The notes: generated by a model not told the origin, from the sequence alone. A stretch of 64,000 nt of DNA from Bacteriovoracaceae bacterium UBA6200 (GCA_002422605.1 DISW01000019.1:1-64000), one strand, 5' to 3'. Positions 7,596 through 14,057 are shown, numbered from the stretch's first letter. Numbers and translations: made by a program.

Positions 7596-7904
7596 GTTCC
7601 TAACAAGTTCCTGTTATGTTCCTATTTATTGCAAAACGTTAAGTTTTTAATTTTGTTTGTTTGTTCTTATTGTTCCTATTGTTCCTATTATTTTAAAATA
7701 TATATAAATATAAGGATCTATATCCTTTAAGAACTTTATCTATAAAACATCATATTAAAACCACCAGACCACAACACCACCGCCGCCAATTTCTCCGGAC
7801 CTGGTGAACATTACAGGAACATCAGGAACAATAGGAACATGCTTGAAATCATTGAGCTTTTTTCCGTTCCTGTTTTGTTCCCGTTCCTATTGGACTATAG
7901 GAAC
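7596..7904. repeat. GTTCC box array in the 760-bp control region
   Basis: Thirteen GTTCCT-type hexamers fall in 309 bases. Forward copies start at 7596, 7607, 7618 (11-bp period), 7663 (variant GTTCTT), 7672, 7681 (9-bp period), 7866, 7877 (variant GTTCCC, 11 bp on) and 7883. Inverted copies AGGAAC start at 7815, 7824, 7833 (9-bp period) and 7899. The last two form a perfect palindrome GTTCCTAT-6-ATAGGAAC (7883-7904). The middle is an AT-rich stretch (about 7690-7750). This is what an iteron origin or a multi-site operator looks like. The whole gap 7475-8236 has no convincing gene. Confidence 0.7.
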
Positions 7905-8011
7905 CGAAGCATATTTCAATAGTTTTTATTGTGGTTTTTCAAGCTACCAGGTGGAACATTTTGCCTATCGTTTAAGTTTTCATAGCATCTAAACCCTTAT
8001 TTTTCCTAAAT

Positions 8012-8020
8012 ATCGCCGCT
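8012..8020. promoter_or_regulatory. ATCGCCGCT box 6 upstream of the accessory operon
   Basis: Same nonamer as the reverse strand of the 7517 box, 217 bases before the ArdC-like start. TGTAGCGCATT follows at 8030-8040 as a half site. Confidence 0.4.
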
Positions 8021-8132
8021 TTTTTACATTGTAGCGCATTATTTCCTTAAGCTTTTTGGGTTTTCATACGATAATTATCTCAGCTGCACGAATGAAAAAT
8101 GAATGTAGCAATAAGATCTTTTCCATTCAAAT

Positions 8133-8141
8133 ATCGACGCT
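8133..8141. promoter_or_regulatory. ATCGACGCT box 7 upstream of the accessory operon
   Basis: Matches the minus-strand reading of the terL box (ATCGACGCTA in both) about 96 bases before the ArdC-like start. Confidence 0.4.
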
Positions 8142-8178
8142 AAAGGGAATTACACCCAGATGAGAAGACGTTAAAACA

Positions 8179-8227
8179 CTAAAAACGACTAAAAACTAAA
8201 AACGATAAAAAGCGAAAACACTAAAAA
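8179..8227 (+). repeat. CTAAAAA repeats in the ArdC leader
   Basis: CTAAAAA starts at 8179, 8189, 8196 and 8221, with ATAAAAA at 8205. The leader is almost pure A with regularly placed C or CG and ends in the AAAGGA ribosome site. It would be an unstructured, A-rich 5' untranslated region, a usual setting for strong translation initiation in early phage genes. Confidence 0.5.
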
Positions 8228-8236
8228 GGACCAAAT

Positions 8237-9223
8237 ATGAAAAAGAAAACTTACTCTAAAAAACCACAGTATAAGCAAGGCGAAAAGCTAGGGACCGTTG
8301 AAAAGATCCAAAGCAAACATGAGGAAATAGCTCAAAGAATTATCGATTCATTAGAAGCTAACGTGATTCCTTGGAAAAAACCTTGGACCGCTTTACCAGC
8401 TCAAAACCTTTTTTCTCGTAAAGAATACCGAGGCATTAACCAAATGCTTCTGTCACTTATCCCGACAAAATATCCTTTCTTCTTCACTTTCCAGCAAGCT
8501 AAGGAACATGGGGGCCACATTATTAAAGGATCAAAATCAATTCCGGTTTACTTTTATAAGCCTCTTACTTACCTGGACAACAAACAACCGATCAAAGAAG
8601 ACGGAAGCGCAAACGAAAAATCATGGTTCATGATGAAACAATTTCAAGTTTTCACCATCGAACAATGCGAGGGAATCCAGGTAGAACAATTCATTGATCC
8701 GGTCATTGATTTTGAACCAGTTCTCAAAGCGGAAAACCTGGTCAAGGCATGGTTAGAATCTCAAAAAATGGAAGTTTTAGGCGCTCAAGGGGCCGCTTAT
8801 TCACCGTCAAAAGATTATCTCTTAATGCCGGCCGAAAATATGTTCCATTCAGTTGATGCCTACTACTCAACTATGTTTCACGAAATGATTCACTCTACTG
8901 GCCACAGTTCAAGATTAAATCGAGATGGTTTTAATCCTGAAACTTACCACACAAGAAAAAGTAAAGGTTATGCGTTTGAGGAACTAATTGCAGAATTTGG
9001 GGCCGCAATGTTGGCCTCTTATTGTGGAGTAGATACCAGCTTAGAAGAAGGTCAAAGCACGGCCTACATTAAAGGATGGTTAGAAGTTTTCAAAGCAGAT
9101 CCGCAAATAGCTTATAAGGCCGCTAGTAAGGCCCAGGCAGCAGTTGATTTTATTTTGAATGCCACAGGCTTCAATGCCTTTGGAGAAGAAGAAACAGAAA
9201 CAGAACAAAAGATAGGGGCATAA
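8237..9223 (+). CDS. ArdC-like anti-restriction protein (ssDNA-binding domain plus zincin)
   Basis: 328 residues. The N-terminal part (about 25-150) has the ArdC/LtrC-type ssDNA-binding pattern: IIDSLEANVIPWKKPW, then EYRGINQMLL, FFTFQQAKEHGG, IKGSKSIPVYFYKPL, FQVFTIEQCEG. The C-terminal part has the metalloprotease motif HEMIHSTGH (residues 215-223) and the third-ligand region FEELIAEFGAAML (about 250). ArdC proteins of plasmids and phages protect incoming single-stranded DNA from restriction. It heads an operon of six further small genes with short gaps. An early expression role is likely because it is directly behind the GTTCC control region. A role in replication priming, as in TraC-like relatives, is the alternative. 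Confidence 0.88.
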   Translation: MKKKTYSKKPQYKQGEKLGTVEKIQSKHEEIAQRIIDSLEANVIPWKKPWTALPAQNLFSRKEYRGINQMLLSLIPTKYPFFFTFQQAKEHGGHIIKGSKSIPVYFYKPLTYLDNKQPIKEDGSANEKSWFMMKQFQVFTIEQCEGIQVEQFIDPVIDFEPVLKAENLVKAWLESQKMEVLGAQGAAYSPSKDYLLMPAENMFHSVDAYYSTMFHEMIHSTGHSSRLNRDGFNPETYHTRKSKGYAFEELIAEFGAAMLASYCGVDTSLEEGQSTAYIKGWLEVFKADPQIAYKAASKAQAAVDFILNATGFNAFGEEETETEQKIGA

Positions 9224-9224
9224 A

Positions 9225-9503
9225 ATGGAAAACCAGGAACATGAAGCACTTTTAAACTTACTCGATGAAGAAAATTATTTTGATCAGGCCGAGGCCCTGC
9301 ATGCGGTATTGACCTTATACCATGCGGGCCAATGGTCCAAAAAATATGAGTTACTTTGTCGCTCAAAATTCAGACCAGGCCCCACCTGGTCCGAACAAAG
9401 AGTCATAGAAGAAAATTATTTTTTTGATGAGATTGAAAGATACAACGACGACGAACTAGAACAATTAATGAATGAACTAGAACAATTTATGGAGAATTTA
9501 TAA
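9225..9503 (+). CDS. Small acidic phage protein, unknown function
   Basis: 92 residues, one base after the ArdC-like stop, so co-translated. Strongly acidic, with LLNLLDEENYFDQAEALHAVL at the start, a central WSKKYELLCRSKFRPGP and an acidic helical end (NDDELEQLMNELEQF). Small acidic proteins beside anti-restriction genes can be DNA mimics, but the charge pattern alone does not prove that. I do not recognise a family. Confidence 0.6.
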   Translation: MENQEHEALLNLLDEENYFDQAEALHAVLTLYHAGQWSKKYELLCRSKFRPGPTWSEQRVIEENYFFDEIERYNDDELEQLMNELEQFMENL

Positions 9504-9851
9504 ATGAATACTAACAACACAAATCAATTTTTCAGAGTATCACTTCACATTACAGGCCTTAAGAAAAGAGAGAGGAAAATAAAAAATCATATTATCCAAA
9601 TAGAAAAAAAGTTTTCTCTAAATATCAAAGAGAATGCGGAAGAAATGAAAGAACTTAAAGAAATAGCGGCGAAAAATGCAGCTGCAAATTTCAAAGGTTT
9701 AATTGCATGTAAGATTAATTTTTATCTCTCAGAAAATCCTAAAGGGAATCCGGACATCTTACAAACGCATCTATTTAGTGAAAAGAATTTCAACGAAACA
9801 CTATTTAAAACTCCAGAAGAAGCACAAATATTTTTTGAGAGTTTGAAATAA
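9504..9851 (+). CDS. Small phage protein, unknown function
   Basis: 115 residues, starting at the base after the previous stop. The N-terminal strand NQFFRVSLHITGL is followed by a basic, helical stretch (KKRERKIKNHIIQIEKKF) and a Lys/Glu/Ala-rich helix; the C-terminus ends FKTPEEAQIFFESLK. No motif that I recognise. Operon position puts it in the early accessory module. Confidence 0.55.
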   Translation: MNTNNTNQFFRVSLHITGLKKRERKIKNHIIQIEKKFSLNIKENAEEMKELKEIAAKNAAANFKGLIACKINFYLSENPKGNPDILQTHLFSEKNFNETLFKTPEEAQIFFESLK

Positions 9852-9872
9852 TAACCACCAGGAGAAAAGAAA

Positions 9873-10142
9873 ATGGAAACACCAGTAAAACCAAAAACAG
9901 AAATTAAAGAAGATAAAAAAGCCAAGACCAAAGGGGCCAGCGCAAAGCCTCTTGATGAAAACGAGGAATATAAACAAATTGGAGAGGAGATTATAAAAGT
10001 CTTTCATCTTAAAGCTGATAAAGATACGGGCTTTGTTCAAACACTATGGGGAACTAAAAGCGCCATAGGACTTGGAAAGACAATAGAGCGCATCATTAAA
10101 GGCGTAAAGAAAGGCGAAAAATATTCACCGGAGAACGACTAA
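9873..10142 (+). CDS. Small phage protein, unknown function
   Basis: 89 residues behind AGGAGAAAAG. The first 25 residues are a Lys/Pro/Thr-rich flexible tail. The rest, EYKQIGEEIIKVFHL then GFVQTLWGTKSAIGLGKTIERIIKG, looks like a small alpha/beta domain. The stop overlaps the next start (TAATGG), which implies coupled translation. No family recognised. Confidence 0.55.
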   Translation: METPVKPKTEIKEDKKAKTKGASAKPLDENEEYKQIGEEIIKVFHLKADKDTGFVQTLWGTKSAIGLGKTIERIIKGVKKGEKYSPEND

Positions 10143-10342
10143 TGGAAATGATTTTAAAACTTATGGGAGGGGCCATTGGCCTCTTTCTTATTTATGCAAT
10201 TCTCTTTAAAAGTGGCGAAAAAGTAGGGGCCTTGGCATTCAAAAATAAAAACTCTCAAAACCAAAGAGAGCTAGGGGCCTTGGCCATTGTCTGGATAGGC
10301 TTTGTTATTTTTTCCATCTTCATGCTTTTCTTTTACAAATAA
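10142..10342 (+). CDS. Two-helix membrane protein of the phage accessory operon
   Basis: 66 residues with two hydrophobic segments: LMGGAIGLFLIYAILF (about 7-22) and LAIVWIGFVIFSIFMLFFY (about 47-65), joined by a basic loop (FKNKNSQNQRE). Both ends are probably on the same side. It might act at the host membrane (exclusion or holin-like), but no lysis gene is next to it and it lies among early-type genes. Confidence 0.6.
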   Translation: MEMILKLMGGAIGLFLIYAILFKSGEKVGALAFKNKNSQNQRELGALAIVWIGFVIFSIFMLFFYK

Positions 10343-10355
10343 TAGGACCAACAAA

Positions 10356-10727
10356 ATGAATAAAAAATACACTTATGCAACAATGCCCAGGATCTTAAAA
10401 AACAAATTAATGCAGGACATAATGACAGAAGTTTTTGCAAGTTATGAACCGGAAGAGCTAAGAAATTTTAAAACTTTTGAGGATTTTTTTGCTCAAATAG
10501 ATGTCCAATATGCTTATGAAGAAGAATGGAATGCAGAATATTATAAGCCTTTTTATTCCGAGTTTTGGCAATATCTCCAGGCCCTTAAAGACATTCCGGA
10601 AATTATAGACCAGGAAACAAGGGCGCAGATAATAACTAACATTCAAGATAATAACGATAGAAGAGCGGCAGCAAATCACGTAAGTAAATCAATAATTAAG
10701 ATCATGAAAGGTCAAAAGGATAACTAA
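10356..10727 (+). CDS. Acidic helical phage protein, unknown function
   Basis: 123 residues; the start at ATG 10356 follows AGGACC and lies after the stop of the preceding membrane protein gene, while the longer frame would overlap it without a ribosome site. Aromatic and acidic: YEPEELRNFKTFEDFFAQIDV, then EEWNAEYYKPFYSEFWQYL, ending with a basic helix. Overlaps the next gene by one base (TAATGG). No family recognised. Confidence 0.55.
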   Translation: MNKKYTYATMPRILKNKLMQDIMTEVFASYEPEELRNFKTFEDFFAQIDVQYAYEEEWNAEYYKPFYSEFWQYLQALKDIPEIIDQETRAQIITNIQDNNDRRAAANHVSKSIIKIMKGQKDN

Positions 10728-10921
10728 TGGCACGGCCTAAAAAAGAGATTAAAAAAGTAGCGGTTAGCGTCACACTTGATGCGGAACATTTAGCAATGGT
10801 TAAGATAATGGGGGCCGGAAACGTTAGCAAAGGCCTAGAAAAAATTCTCGATTGTATCTTGCCTTTATACCAGGAAAGACCGGAAAAACCGGAAGAATTA
10901 CACGACGAATCCACTAATTAA
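10727..10921 (+). CDS. Ribbon-helix-helix-like small regulator
   Basis: 64 residues. KKVAVSVTLDAEHLAMVKIM then GNVSKGLEKILDCI fits a ribbon (VSVTLD), helix A, turn (GNVS) and helix B, the MetJ/Arc layout. The N-terminal MARPKKEIKK is basic. As the last gene of the operon it may feed back on the operon promoter; the palindromic GTTCC sites upstream are plausible targets for a dimeric RHH protein. The fold is inferred from pattern. Confidence 0.6.
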   Translation: MARPKKEIKKVAVSVTLDAEHLAMVKIMGAGNVSKGLEKILDCILPLYQERPEKPEELHDESTN

Positions 10922-11259
10922 TTTTTACTGAAGAGCAATTGTCGGATTAACATCTGTTCCCCACCAGCATCAAATTTTCTATAAAAACCAGGGAAGCGAA
11001 TTTCTGAAAACGCCAACCTGGTTTTTCTTTTTCTCACCATTCCAAAATTCTTGAACAATCCCAAACCACACTTTCCCAATCCAAAAAGCGACGACGAAAT
11101 TTAAAAATGACTCATGAAGGTTACGAAAAGAGATCCATTTTAACTCTGGAAACTAATAGCGATTATCGAAATAAAGTCTTTTAGTGCCTTGAAGAGTGCT
11201 GAGAATCTTCCCTAGAGTAGGTAATTGTTTTGTAACGTTTAGGATTACAAAGGGAAGCA
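10922..11259. other. 338-bp non-coding gap after the accessory operon
   Basis: Contains the terminator at 10983-11026. Past it lie AGCGACGACGAAAT (11087) and AGCGATTATCG (11158), loose relatives of the prophage box, before the regulator gene at 11260. TTGTAACGTTTAGGATTACAAAGG just before the start (parts 11227-11252) has an imperfect TTGTAA/TTACAA inverted pair. No gene or RNA that I can support. Confidence 0.4.
10983..11026 (+). terminator. Terminator of the phage accessory operon
   Basis: AAAAACCAGG (10983-10992) pairs exactly with CCTGGTTTTT (11017-11026), loop 24 bases, followed by CTTTTTC. The A-run before and T-run after make it usable in both directions. Confidence 0.7.
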
Positions 11260-11583
11260 ATGGAGTCAGAAACAATCGAAAGAAAGACATATCGCCAAGT
11301 TGAAAGATCCTACTCCCAGGCAGAGAGAATCATAAACAAATTCGGCGGCGTTCCCAACCTGGTAAAGGCGCTGGAAACCGCTGGAAGACCACGCCACAGG
11401 CAGAATATCTATCGCTGGACCTGGCCCAGGGAAAGAGGTGGCACAGGGGGAGTTATCCCCACCAGCGCCCTGGAAGACGTTGCAGAAGCAGCGAGAATCG
11501 AGGGAGTGCTACTTACCCCAGATGACTTCGATCCGAGAGTTAAAGTGAAGCTAGAAAGAATATACCCAGATGACGCAATTTAG
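11260..11583 (+). CDS. Cro/YdaS-like phage DNA-binding protein
   Basis: 107 residues. The block RIINKFGGVPNLVKALETAGRP then RQNIYRWTWPRERGGTGGVIP then LEDVAEAARIEGVLLTPDDF matches a small phage family in which a Cro-like helix-turn-helix (ALE...RQNIYRW) is followed by a Pro/Gly-rich loop and a helix. Such proteins are usually listed as hypothetical or transcriptional regulator in podophages. It is the last gene before the attachment site. GAAGC-type ribosome site is weak (AGGGAAGCA). Confidence 0.65.
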   Translation: MESETIERKTYRQVERSYSQAERIINKFGGVPNLVKALETAGRPRHRQNIYRWTWPRERGGTGGVIPTSALEDVAEAARIEGVLLTPDDFDPRVKVKLERIYPDDAI

Positions 11584-11634
11584 AGCTTGATAATTATGCT
11601 AAAAAATGTGATTTTAAACGACGAAACAAATAAC

Positions 11635-11653
11635 GCTTCAGGCTTGCTGAAGC
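11635..11653 (+). terminator. Hairpin near the right end of the prophage
   Basis: GCTTCAG (11635-11641), loop GCTTG, CTGAAGC (11647-11653), then TTATAATAATTT. Short stem and an interrupted T-tract, so a weak terminator for the regulator gene. Confidence 0.4.
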
Positions 11654-11710
11654 TTATAATAATTTCCAAAAGATATTTTTTATTCCCACATGCTCATGTG
11701 ATTTCGCACA

Positions 11711-11760
11711 CTTGTCTACGAATCAGGAGGTCCTACGTTCGAATCGTAGCGGTTGCGCCA
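11711..11760 (+). other. attR: Right attachment site: 3' fragment of tRNA-Arg(ACG)
   Basis: The 3' part of a tRNA is complete: anticodon loop CTACGAA (anticodon ACG) with 3' stem strand TCAGG, variable loop, T-arm CTACG-TTCGAAT-CGTAG, acceptor strand CGGTTGC, discriminator G and CCA (11758-11760). No partner GCAACCG for the acceptor exists in the 76 bases upstream, and the anticodon stem 5' strand (CTTGT) pairs poorly. This is what remains at the far end after integration into a tRNA 3' half. Host genes follow. The crossover core probably lies within the anticodon loop to T-arm. Confidence 0.85.
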
Positions 11761-11783
11761 TTTTTAAATCCCCTGACATTTTT

Positions 11784-12149
11784 TTAGTTCCCCTGATGAT
11801 TCTCAAAATTTCGTTGAGATTTATTACTGTTAAAGTTTTTCGTAATAGTGTCTAGCTTGGCAAACATATTGTTTTTAACAATATATTCAGGTTCTTGTTG
11901 AGCTTTACGGTGAAAGTCTTTTTCAGGAATGACGAAGTTTTTCTCAATCCCCGCTCGGTCTTTCTCTCGGGCAAGTAAAGCCTCATTTGAGCTTTTGTTT
12001 TTCTCGAGGTCGCCCTTGTTGTTAGTGTGAAGTAACCGGTTTTTCACTACCAATCGGCCATAATCCAGGATATCCCGTCCAATTCCATACAGAGTAAAAG
12101 ACTTCTGAACGAAACCCTTCCCATAGACAAAAAGTTTATTAAAAAGCAT
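11784..12149 (-). CDS. Hypothetical protein under a sigma-54-type promoter
   Basis: 121 residues behind a strong AAGGAGGAC site. No signal peptide or membrane segment. The first 40 residues (MLFNKLFVYGKGFVQKSF...DYGRLVVKNRLL) are basic-aromatic, the remainder polar and Asn/Lys/Glu rich with little expected structure. I do not recognise a family. A good -24/-12 element lies 29 bases upstream of the start (12178-12193), grouping it with the other sigma-54-type genes in this region. Confidence 0.6.
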   Translation of the reverse strand: MLFNKLFVYGKGFVQKSFTLYGIGRDILDYGRLVVKNRLLHTNNKGDLEKNKSSNEALLAREKDRAGIEKNFVIPEKDFHRKAQQEPEYIVKNNMFAKLDTITKNFNSNKSQRNFENHQGN

Positions 12150-12177
12150 AAGTCCTCCTTAGCTAAGGCTCTAAAAT

Positions 12178-12193
12178 AGCAGGAATGGTGCCG
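12178..12193 (-). promoter_or_regulatory. Sigma-54-type promoter 1
   Basis: Minus strand reads CGGCAC-CATTC-CTGCT: GG and GC are 10 bases apart as required. Transcription would start about 12 bases downstream, leaving a short leader with the ribosome site before the start at 12149. Confidence 0.6.
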
Positions 12194-12284
12194 GCCAGGG
12201 AGAAGGTGATTAAAGTTTAGACACCCTCGATAAAACATTCATTCAGTAGGTAGCTTTCACGAGCAACGGTCTAGAATAAAGCCT

Positions 12285-13064
12285 ATGAAAACTATTTCAC
12301 TTTTATTAACGCTTTTGTTGTTAACTCTTCTTACTTCCTGTGGGGAGCCCCAACGATTGAGAAAGAGAATCACGATCCATAAAAACGATCTAACAAGCTT
12401 ATTAAAAGATCAAAAAATTGAGTGTGCTTCCTTAGATAATAAAGAGTGTCCCAAGGGCCTTGCCCGAATTTTTATTTATAATCCGACGGATGAAAACGAC
12501 TCATCTACTTGTAGTGGTTTTTTAAATAGTGGCGATCGGGTTGTGACAAATAACCACTGCGTTGCCACAGCTGAGGAATGCAAAAATACTTATATAACAA
12601 TCTATAATGGTCATACTTACGAAAGTGTTCGATGTCGGAAAATCCTTACGACTAAAGTGGACGTGGGTCCGTTAAAAAATAAGAGTAACGATTATTCAGT
12701 GCTAGAGATTGATCGCAGACTTGAAATAAATGCTTTACCAATATCTCAAACCGATCCCCAGTTGGGAGAAAATTTGAGTGCCTGGGTTATTGATCACCTT
12801 AGTCTTAATAGCGCTCGAGTAACTGAGCTTAACTGCACTTACACCAAGAAGGCTTACTCTCTCCAACTAAGTTATTGTCCTGTAATTCAAGGAAACTCTG
12901 GAAGTCCTCTTTTAAATAGCTATGGAGAAGTTGCTGGTCTTATCTGGGGATCGACGGTGGGCGATGAAATTGACGGTAACTATCCTCTGATAGAAAGGCG
13001 AGAGCTTTCAGATTTTGCTTTTGCCACTGAGATAAAGCAGTTCAGGAATTATTTAAAACTTTAA
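12285..13064 (+). CDS. Secreted trypsin-like serine protease, lipoprotein
   Basis: 259 residues. The signal peptide MKTISLLLTLLLLTLL ends in the lipobox LTSC (Cys at residue 19), so the mature protein should be lipid-anchored. The S1 triad is visible: His in VVTNNHCVA (about residue 87), Asp in SNDYSVLEID (about 138), Ser in QGNSGSPLL (about 206). Several Cys (CASLDNKEC, STCSG, NCTY, SYC) may form disulfides. Periplasmic or surface protein turnover or prey-protein digestion is possible; no substrate can be read. Its 3' end overlaps the convergent CsbD-like gene by four bases. Confidence 0.88.
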   Translation: MKTISLLLTLLLLTLLTSCGEPQRLRKRITIHKNDLTSLLKDQKIECASLDNKECPKGLARIFIYNPTDENDSSTCSGFLNSGDRVVTNNHCVATAEECKNTYITIYNGHTYESVRCRKILTTKVDVGPLKNKSNDYSVLEIDRRLEINALPISQTDPQLGENLSAWVIDHLSLNSARVTELNCTYTKKAYSLQLSYCPVIQGNSGSPLLNSYGEVAGLIWGSTVGDEIDGNYPLIERRELSDFAFATEIKQFRNYLKL

Positions 13065-13372
13065 TGTCTGGCGTTCCGATCACTATCGAAATCCTGAATA
13101 TAATCTTCTGAGCCTGGTGGACGTCTTTCATATGAAGTAATGTCGGGAGACAGGCCTTTATCTGTATTGTTATCAAAAGATTCAACTAACTGATCATACT
13201 TCAATTTTATTTCCTCTAAAGTCTCATGATATCTCTCTTGAATTAAGGGAAACAGATTTGTCAGATCACTCTTATTATTTTCCAGCTCTTCTTCACTAAT
13301 TAATCCCCAGACATTTCTGAAGCCAGACTTGATCTCAGTCCACTTATTTTCGAACTGTTCTTGATTAAGCAT
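13061..13372 (-). CDS. CsbD-like stress protein
   Basis: 103 residues from ATG 13370-13372 behind AAGGAGGAG; an upstream in-frame start lacks such a site. FENKWTEIKSGFRNVWGLISEEEL...LTNLFPLIQERYHETLEEI follows the CsbD/YjbJ pattern (KWxxxKGxxxxxWGxLTDDDL...GxxQxRYG), with an extra polar C-terminal tail of 40 residues. CsbD proteins are small, hydrophilic and general-stress induced, of unknown biochemical role. A perfect-spacing sigma-54-type element lies 29 bases upstream and is back to back with one for the gene at 13478. Confidence 0.7.
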   Translation of the reverse strand: MLNQEQFENKWTEIKSGFRNVWGLISEEELENNKSDLTNLFPLIQERYHETLEEIKLKYDQLVESFDNNTDKGLSPDITSYERRPPGSEDYIQDFDSDRNARH

Positions 13373-13400
13373 TACTCCTCCTTGATTGCCTCTACCTTTT

Positions 13401-13416
13401 AGCATCCTCCATGCCA
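13401..13416 (-). promoter_or_regulatory. Sigma-54-type promoter 2 (left half of a divergent pair)
   Basis: Minus strand reads TGGCAT-GGAGG-ATGCT. Only five bases separate it from the plus-strand element at 13422, so the two -24 ends face each other. Confidence 0.65.
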
Positions 13417-13421
13417 AAGAA

Positions 13422-13437
13422 TGGCACTAAGCTTGCT
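13422..13437 (+). promoter_or_regulatory. Sigma-54-type promoter 3 (right half of a divergent pair)
   Basis: TGGCAC-TAAGC-TTGCT matches the sigma-54 consensus TGGCAC-N5-TTGCW at every defined base. The start of the served gene lies 41 bases downstream. Confidence 0.75.
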
Positions 13438-13477
13438 ACTTGTAAGAGTGAGAAAACACATCAAGGAGAGACTGGAT

Positions 13478-13678
13478 ATGAACGCGAAAACTAAAGCATT
13501 GCAAAAGAACAAAAAGAGTACGGCGGGCCATAAATTAACTGATCTTAAAGGGCAGTATGACGTGATTAGAAACGATTTACTTAAACTGCGCGCTGATCTG
13601 GGTAAAGGTTACGATATGGCCAAAGGCATGATGGATAAGAATACCTTGGTTAAAGAATTCTTAAATACGAAGAAGTAA
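13478..13678 (+). CDS. Small basic stress-type protein, hypothetical
   Basis: 66 residues from ATG 13478 behind AAGGAGAGAC. Very Lys rich with KLTDLKGQYDVIRNDLLKLRADLGKGYDMAKGMM, one or two amphipathic helices, reminiscent of ElaB/YqjD or CsbD-type small proteins but without a membrane segment. Its promoter is the best sigma-54 match in the window. No function assigned. Confidence 0.6.
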   Translation: MNAKTKALQKNKKSTAGHKLTDLKGQYDVIRNDLLKLRADLGKGYDMAKGMMDKNTLVKEFLNTKK

Positions 13679-13794
13679 TGTTGCAACTCATTCTCCGAGA
13701 CATAAAGCCACATTTGACATTGGGAATTAGCGGAAGTCTGCCCCTAAAACAAAGGAATATAAATGTAAAAACGTTAGGTTAAACAGCATATCGC

Positions 13795-13810
13795 TGGCAT
13801 GAGATATGCC
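13795..13810 (+). promoter_or_regulatory. Sigma-54-type promoter 4
   Basis: TGGCAT-GAGAT-ATGCC, GG-N10-GC spacing kept. The start codon of the DUF1328 gene is 46 bases downstream with GAGGAG in between. Confidence 0.6.
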
Positions 13811-13855
13811 AATGGAATGATGGGCTAAGTGAATCTAACAGACGAGGAGAAATTT

Positions 13856-14032
13856 ATGTTAAGAGCGGCAATTGCTTTTTTTGTTTTAGGGTTAGTGGCC
13901 ATTCTCCTGGGGGCCAATGGTGTTGGTGGTCTATCAATCGACATAGGTAAAACACTTCTTTTTATCTTTTTAGTCTTAGCGGTTATTAGCTTCATCGCAA
14001 GTATGGTGGTGGGAAAAAGAATCGTTAAATGA
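13856..14032 (+). CDS. DUF1328 small membrane protein, copy 1
   Basis: 58 residues from ATG 13856 (GACGAGGAGAAATTT upstream); a longer GTG start is less likely because the family starts MLR. Two hydrophobic segments, AIAFFVLGLVAILLG and TLLFIFLVLAVISFIASMV, with GANGVGGLSIDIGK between, is the DUF1328/YtjA layout. An inner-membrane location is expected; role unknown, often stress linked. A second copy is at 17260, and both have sigma-54-type promoters. The gene at 14058 follows and may be co-transcribed. Confidence 0.8.
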   Translation: MLRAAIAFFVLGLVAILLGANGVGGLSIDIGKTLLFIFLVLAVISFIASMVVGKRIVK

Positions 14033-14057
14033 CATCTAAAAAATAAAAGAGGTTAGA

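Larger units (their letters stand above)
1..11760. mobile_element. Integrated podovirus-like prophage, right part (left end outside window)
   Basis: Head and packaging genes on the minus strand (capsid, scaffold, portal, large and small terminase) and a plus-strand accessory operon with an ArdC-like protein lie together up to a 3' fragment of a tRNA-Arg gene at 11711-11760. Host-type genes start directly after it. The tRNA fragment is in plus orientation, so the intact tRNA and the integrase should lie left of the window. No integrase, tail or lysis gene is visible here. CCAGG/CCTGG is far denser in this stretch than in host sequence. A defective prophage or phage satellite cannot be excluded, but all head genes seen are full length. 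Confidence 0.88.

Noticed and set aside
7596..7904. GTTCC repeats as a CRISPR array
   Set aside because: Units are 6-9 bases without spacers of constant length, both orientations occur, and no cas gene is near.
7804..7992. 62-codon plus-strand frame in the GTTCC region
   Set aside because: Its sequence is made by the repeats, it has no ribosome site and no protein-like composition.
11685..11760. A complete tRNA-Arg gene
   Set aside because: No 5' acceptor strand pairs with CGGTTGC and the D-arm is missing; only the 3' half is present.
11587..11787. 66-codon frame across the attachment site
   Set aside because: It runs through the tRNA fragment and a hairpin, so it is a chance frame.
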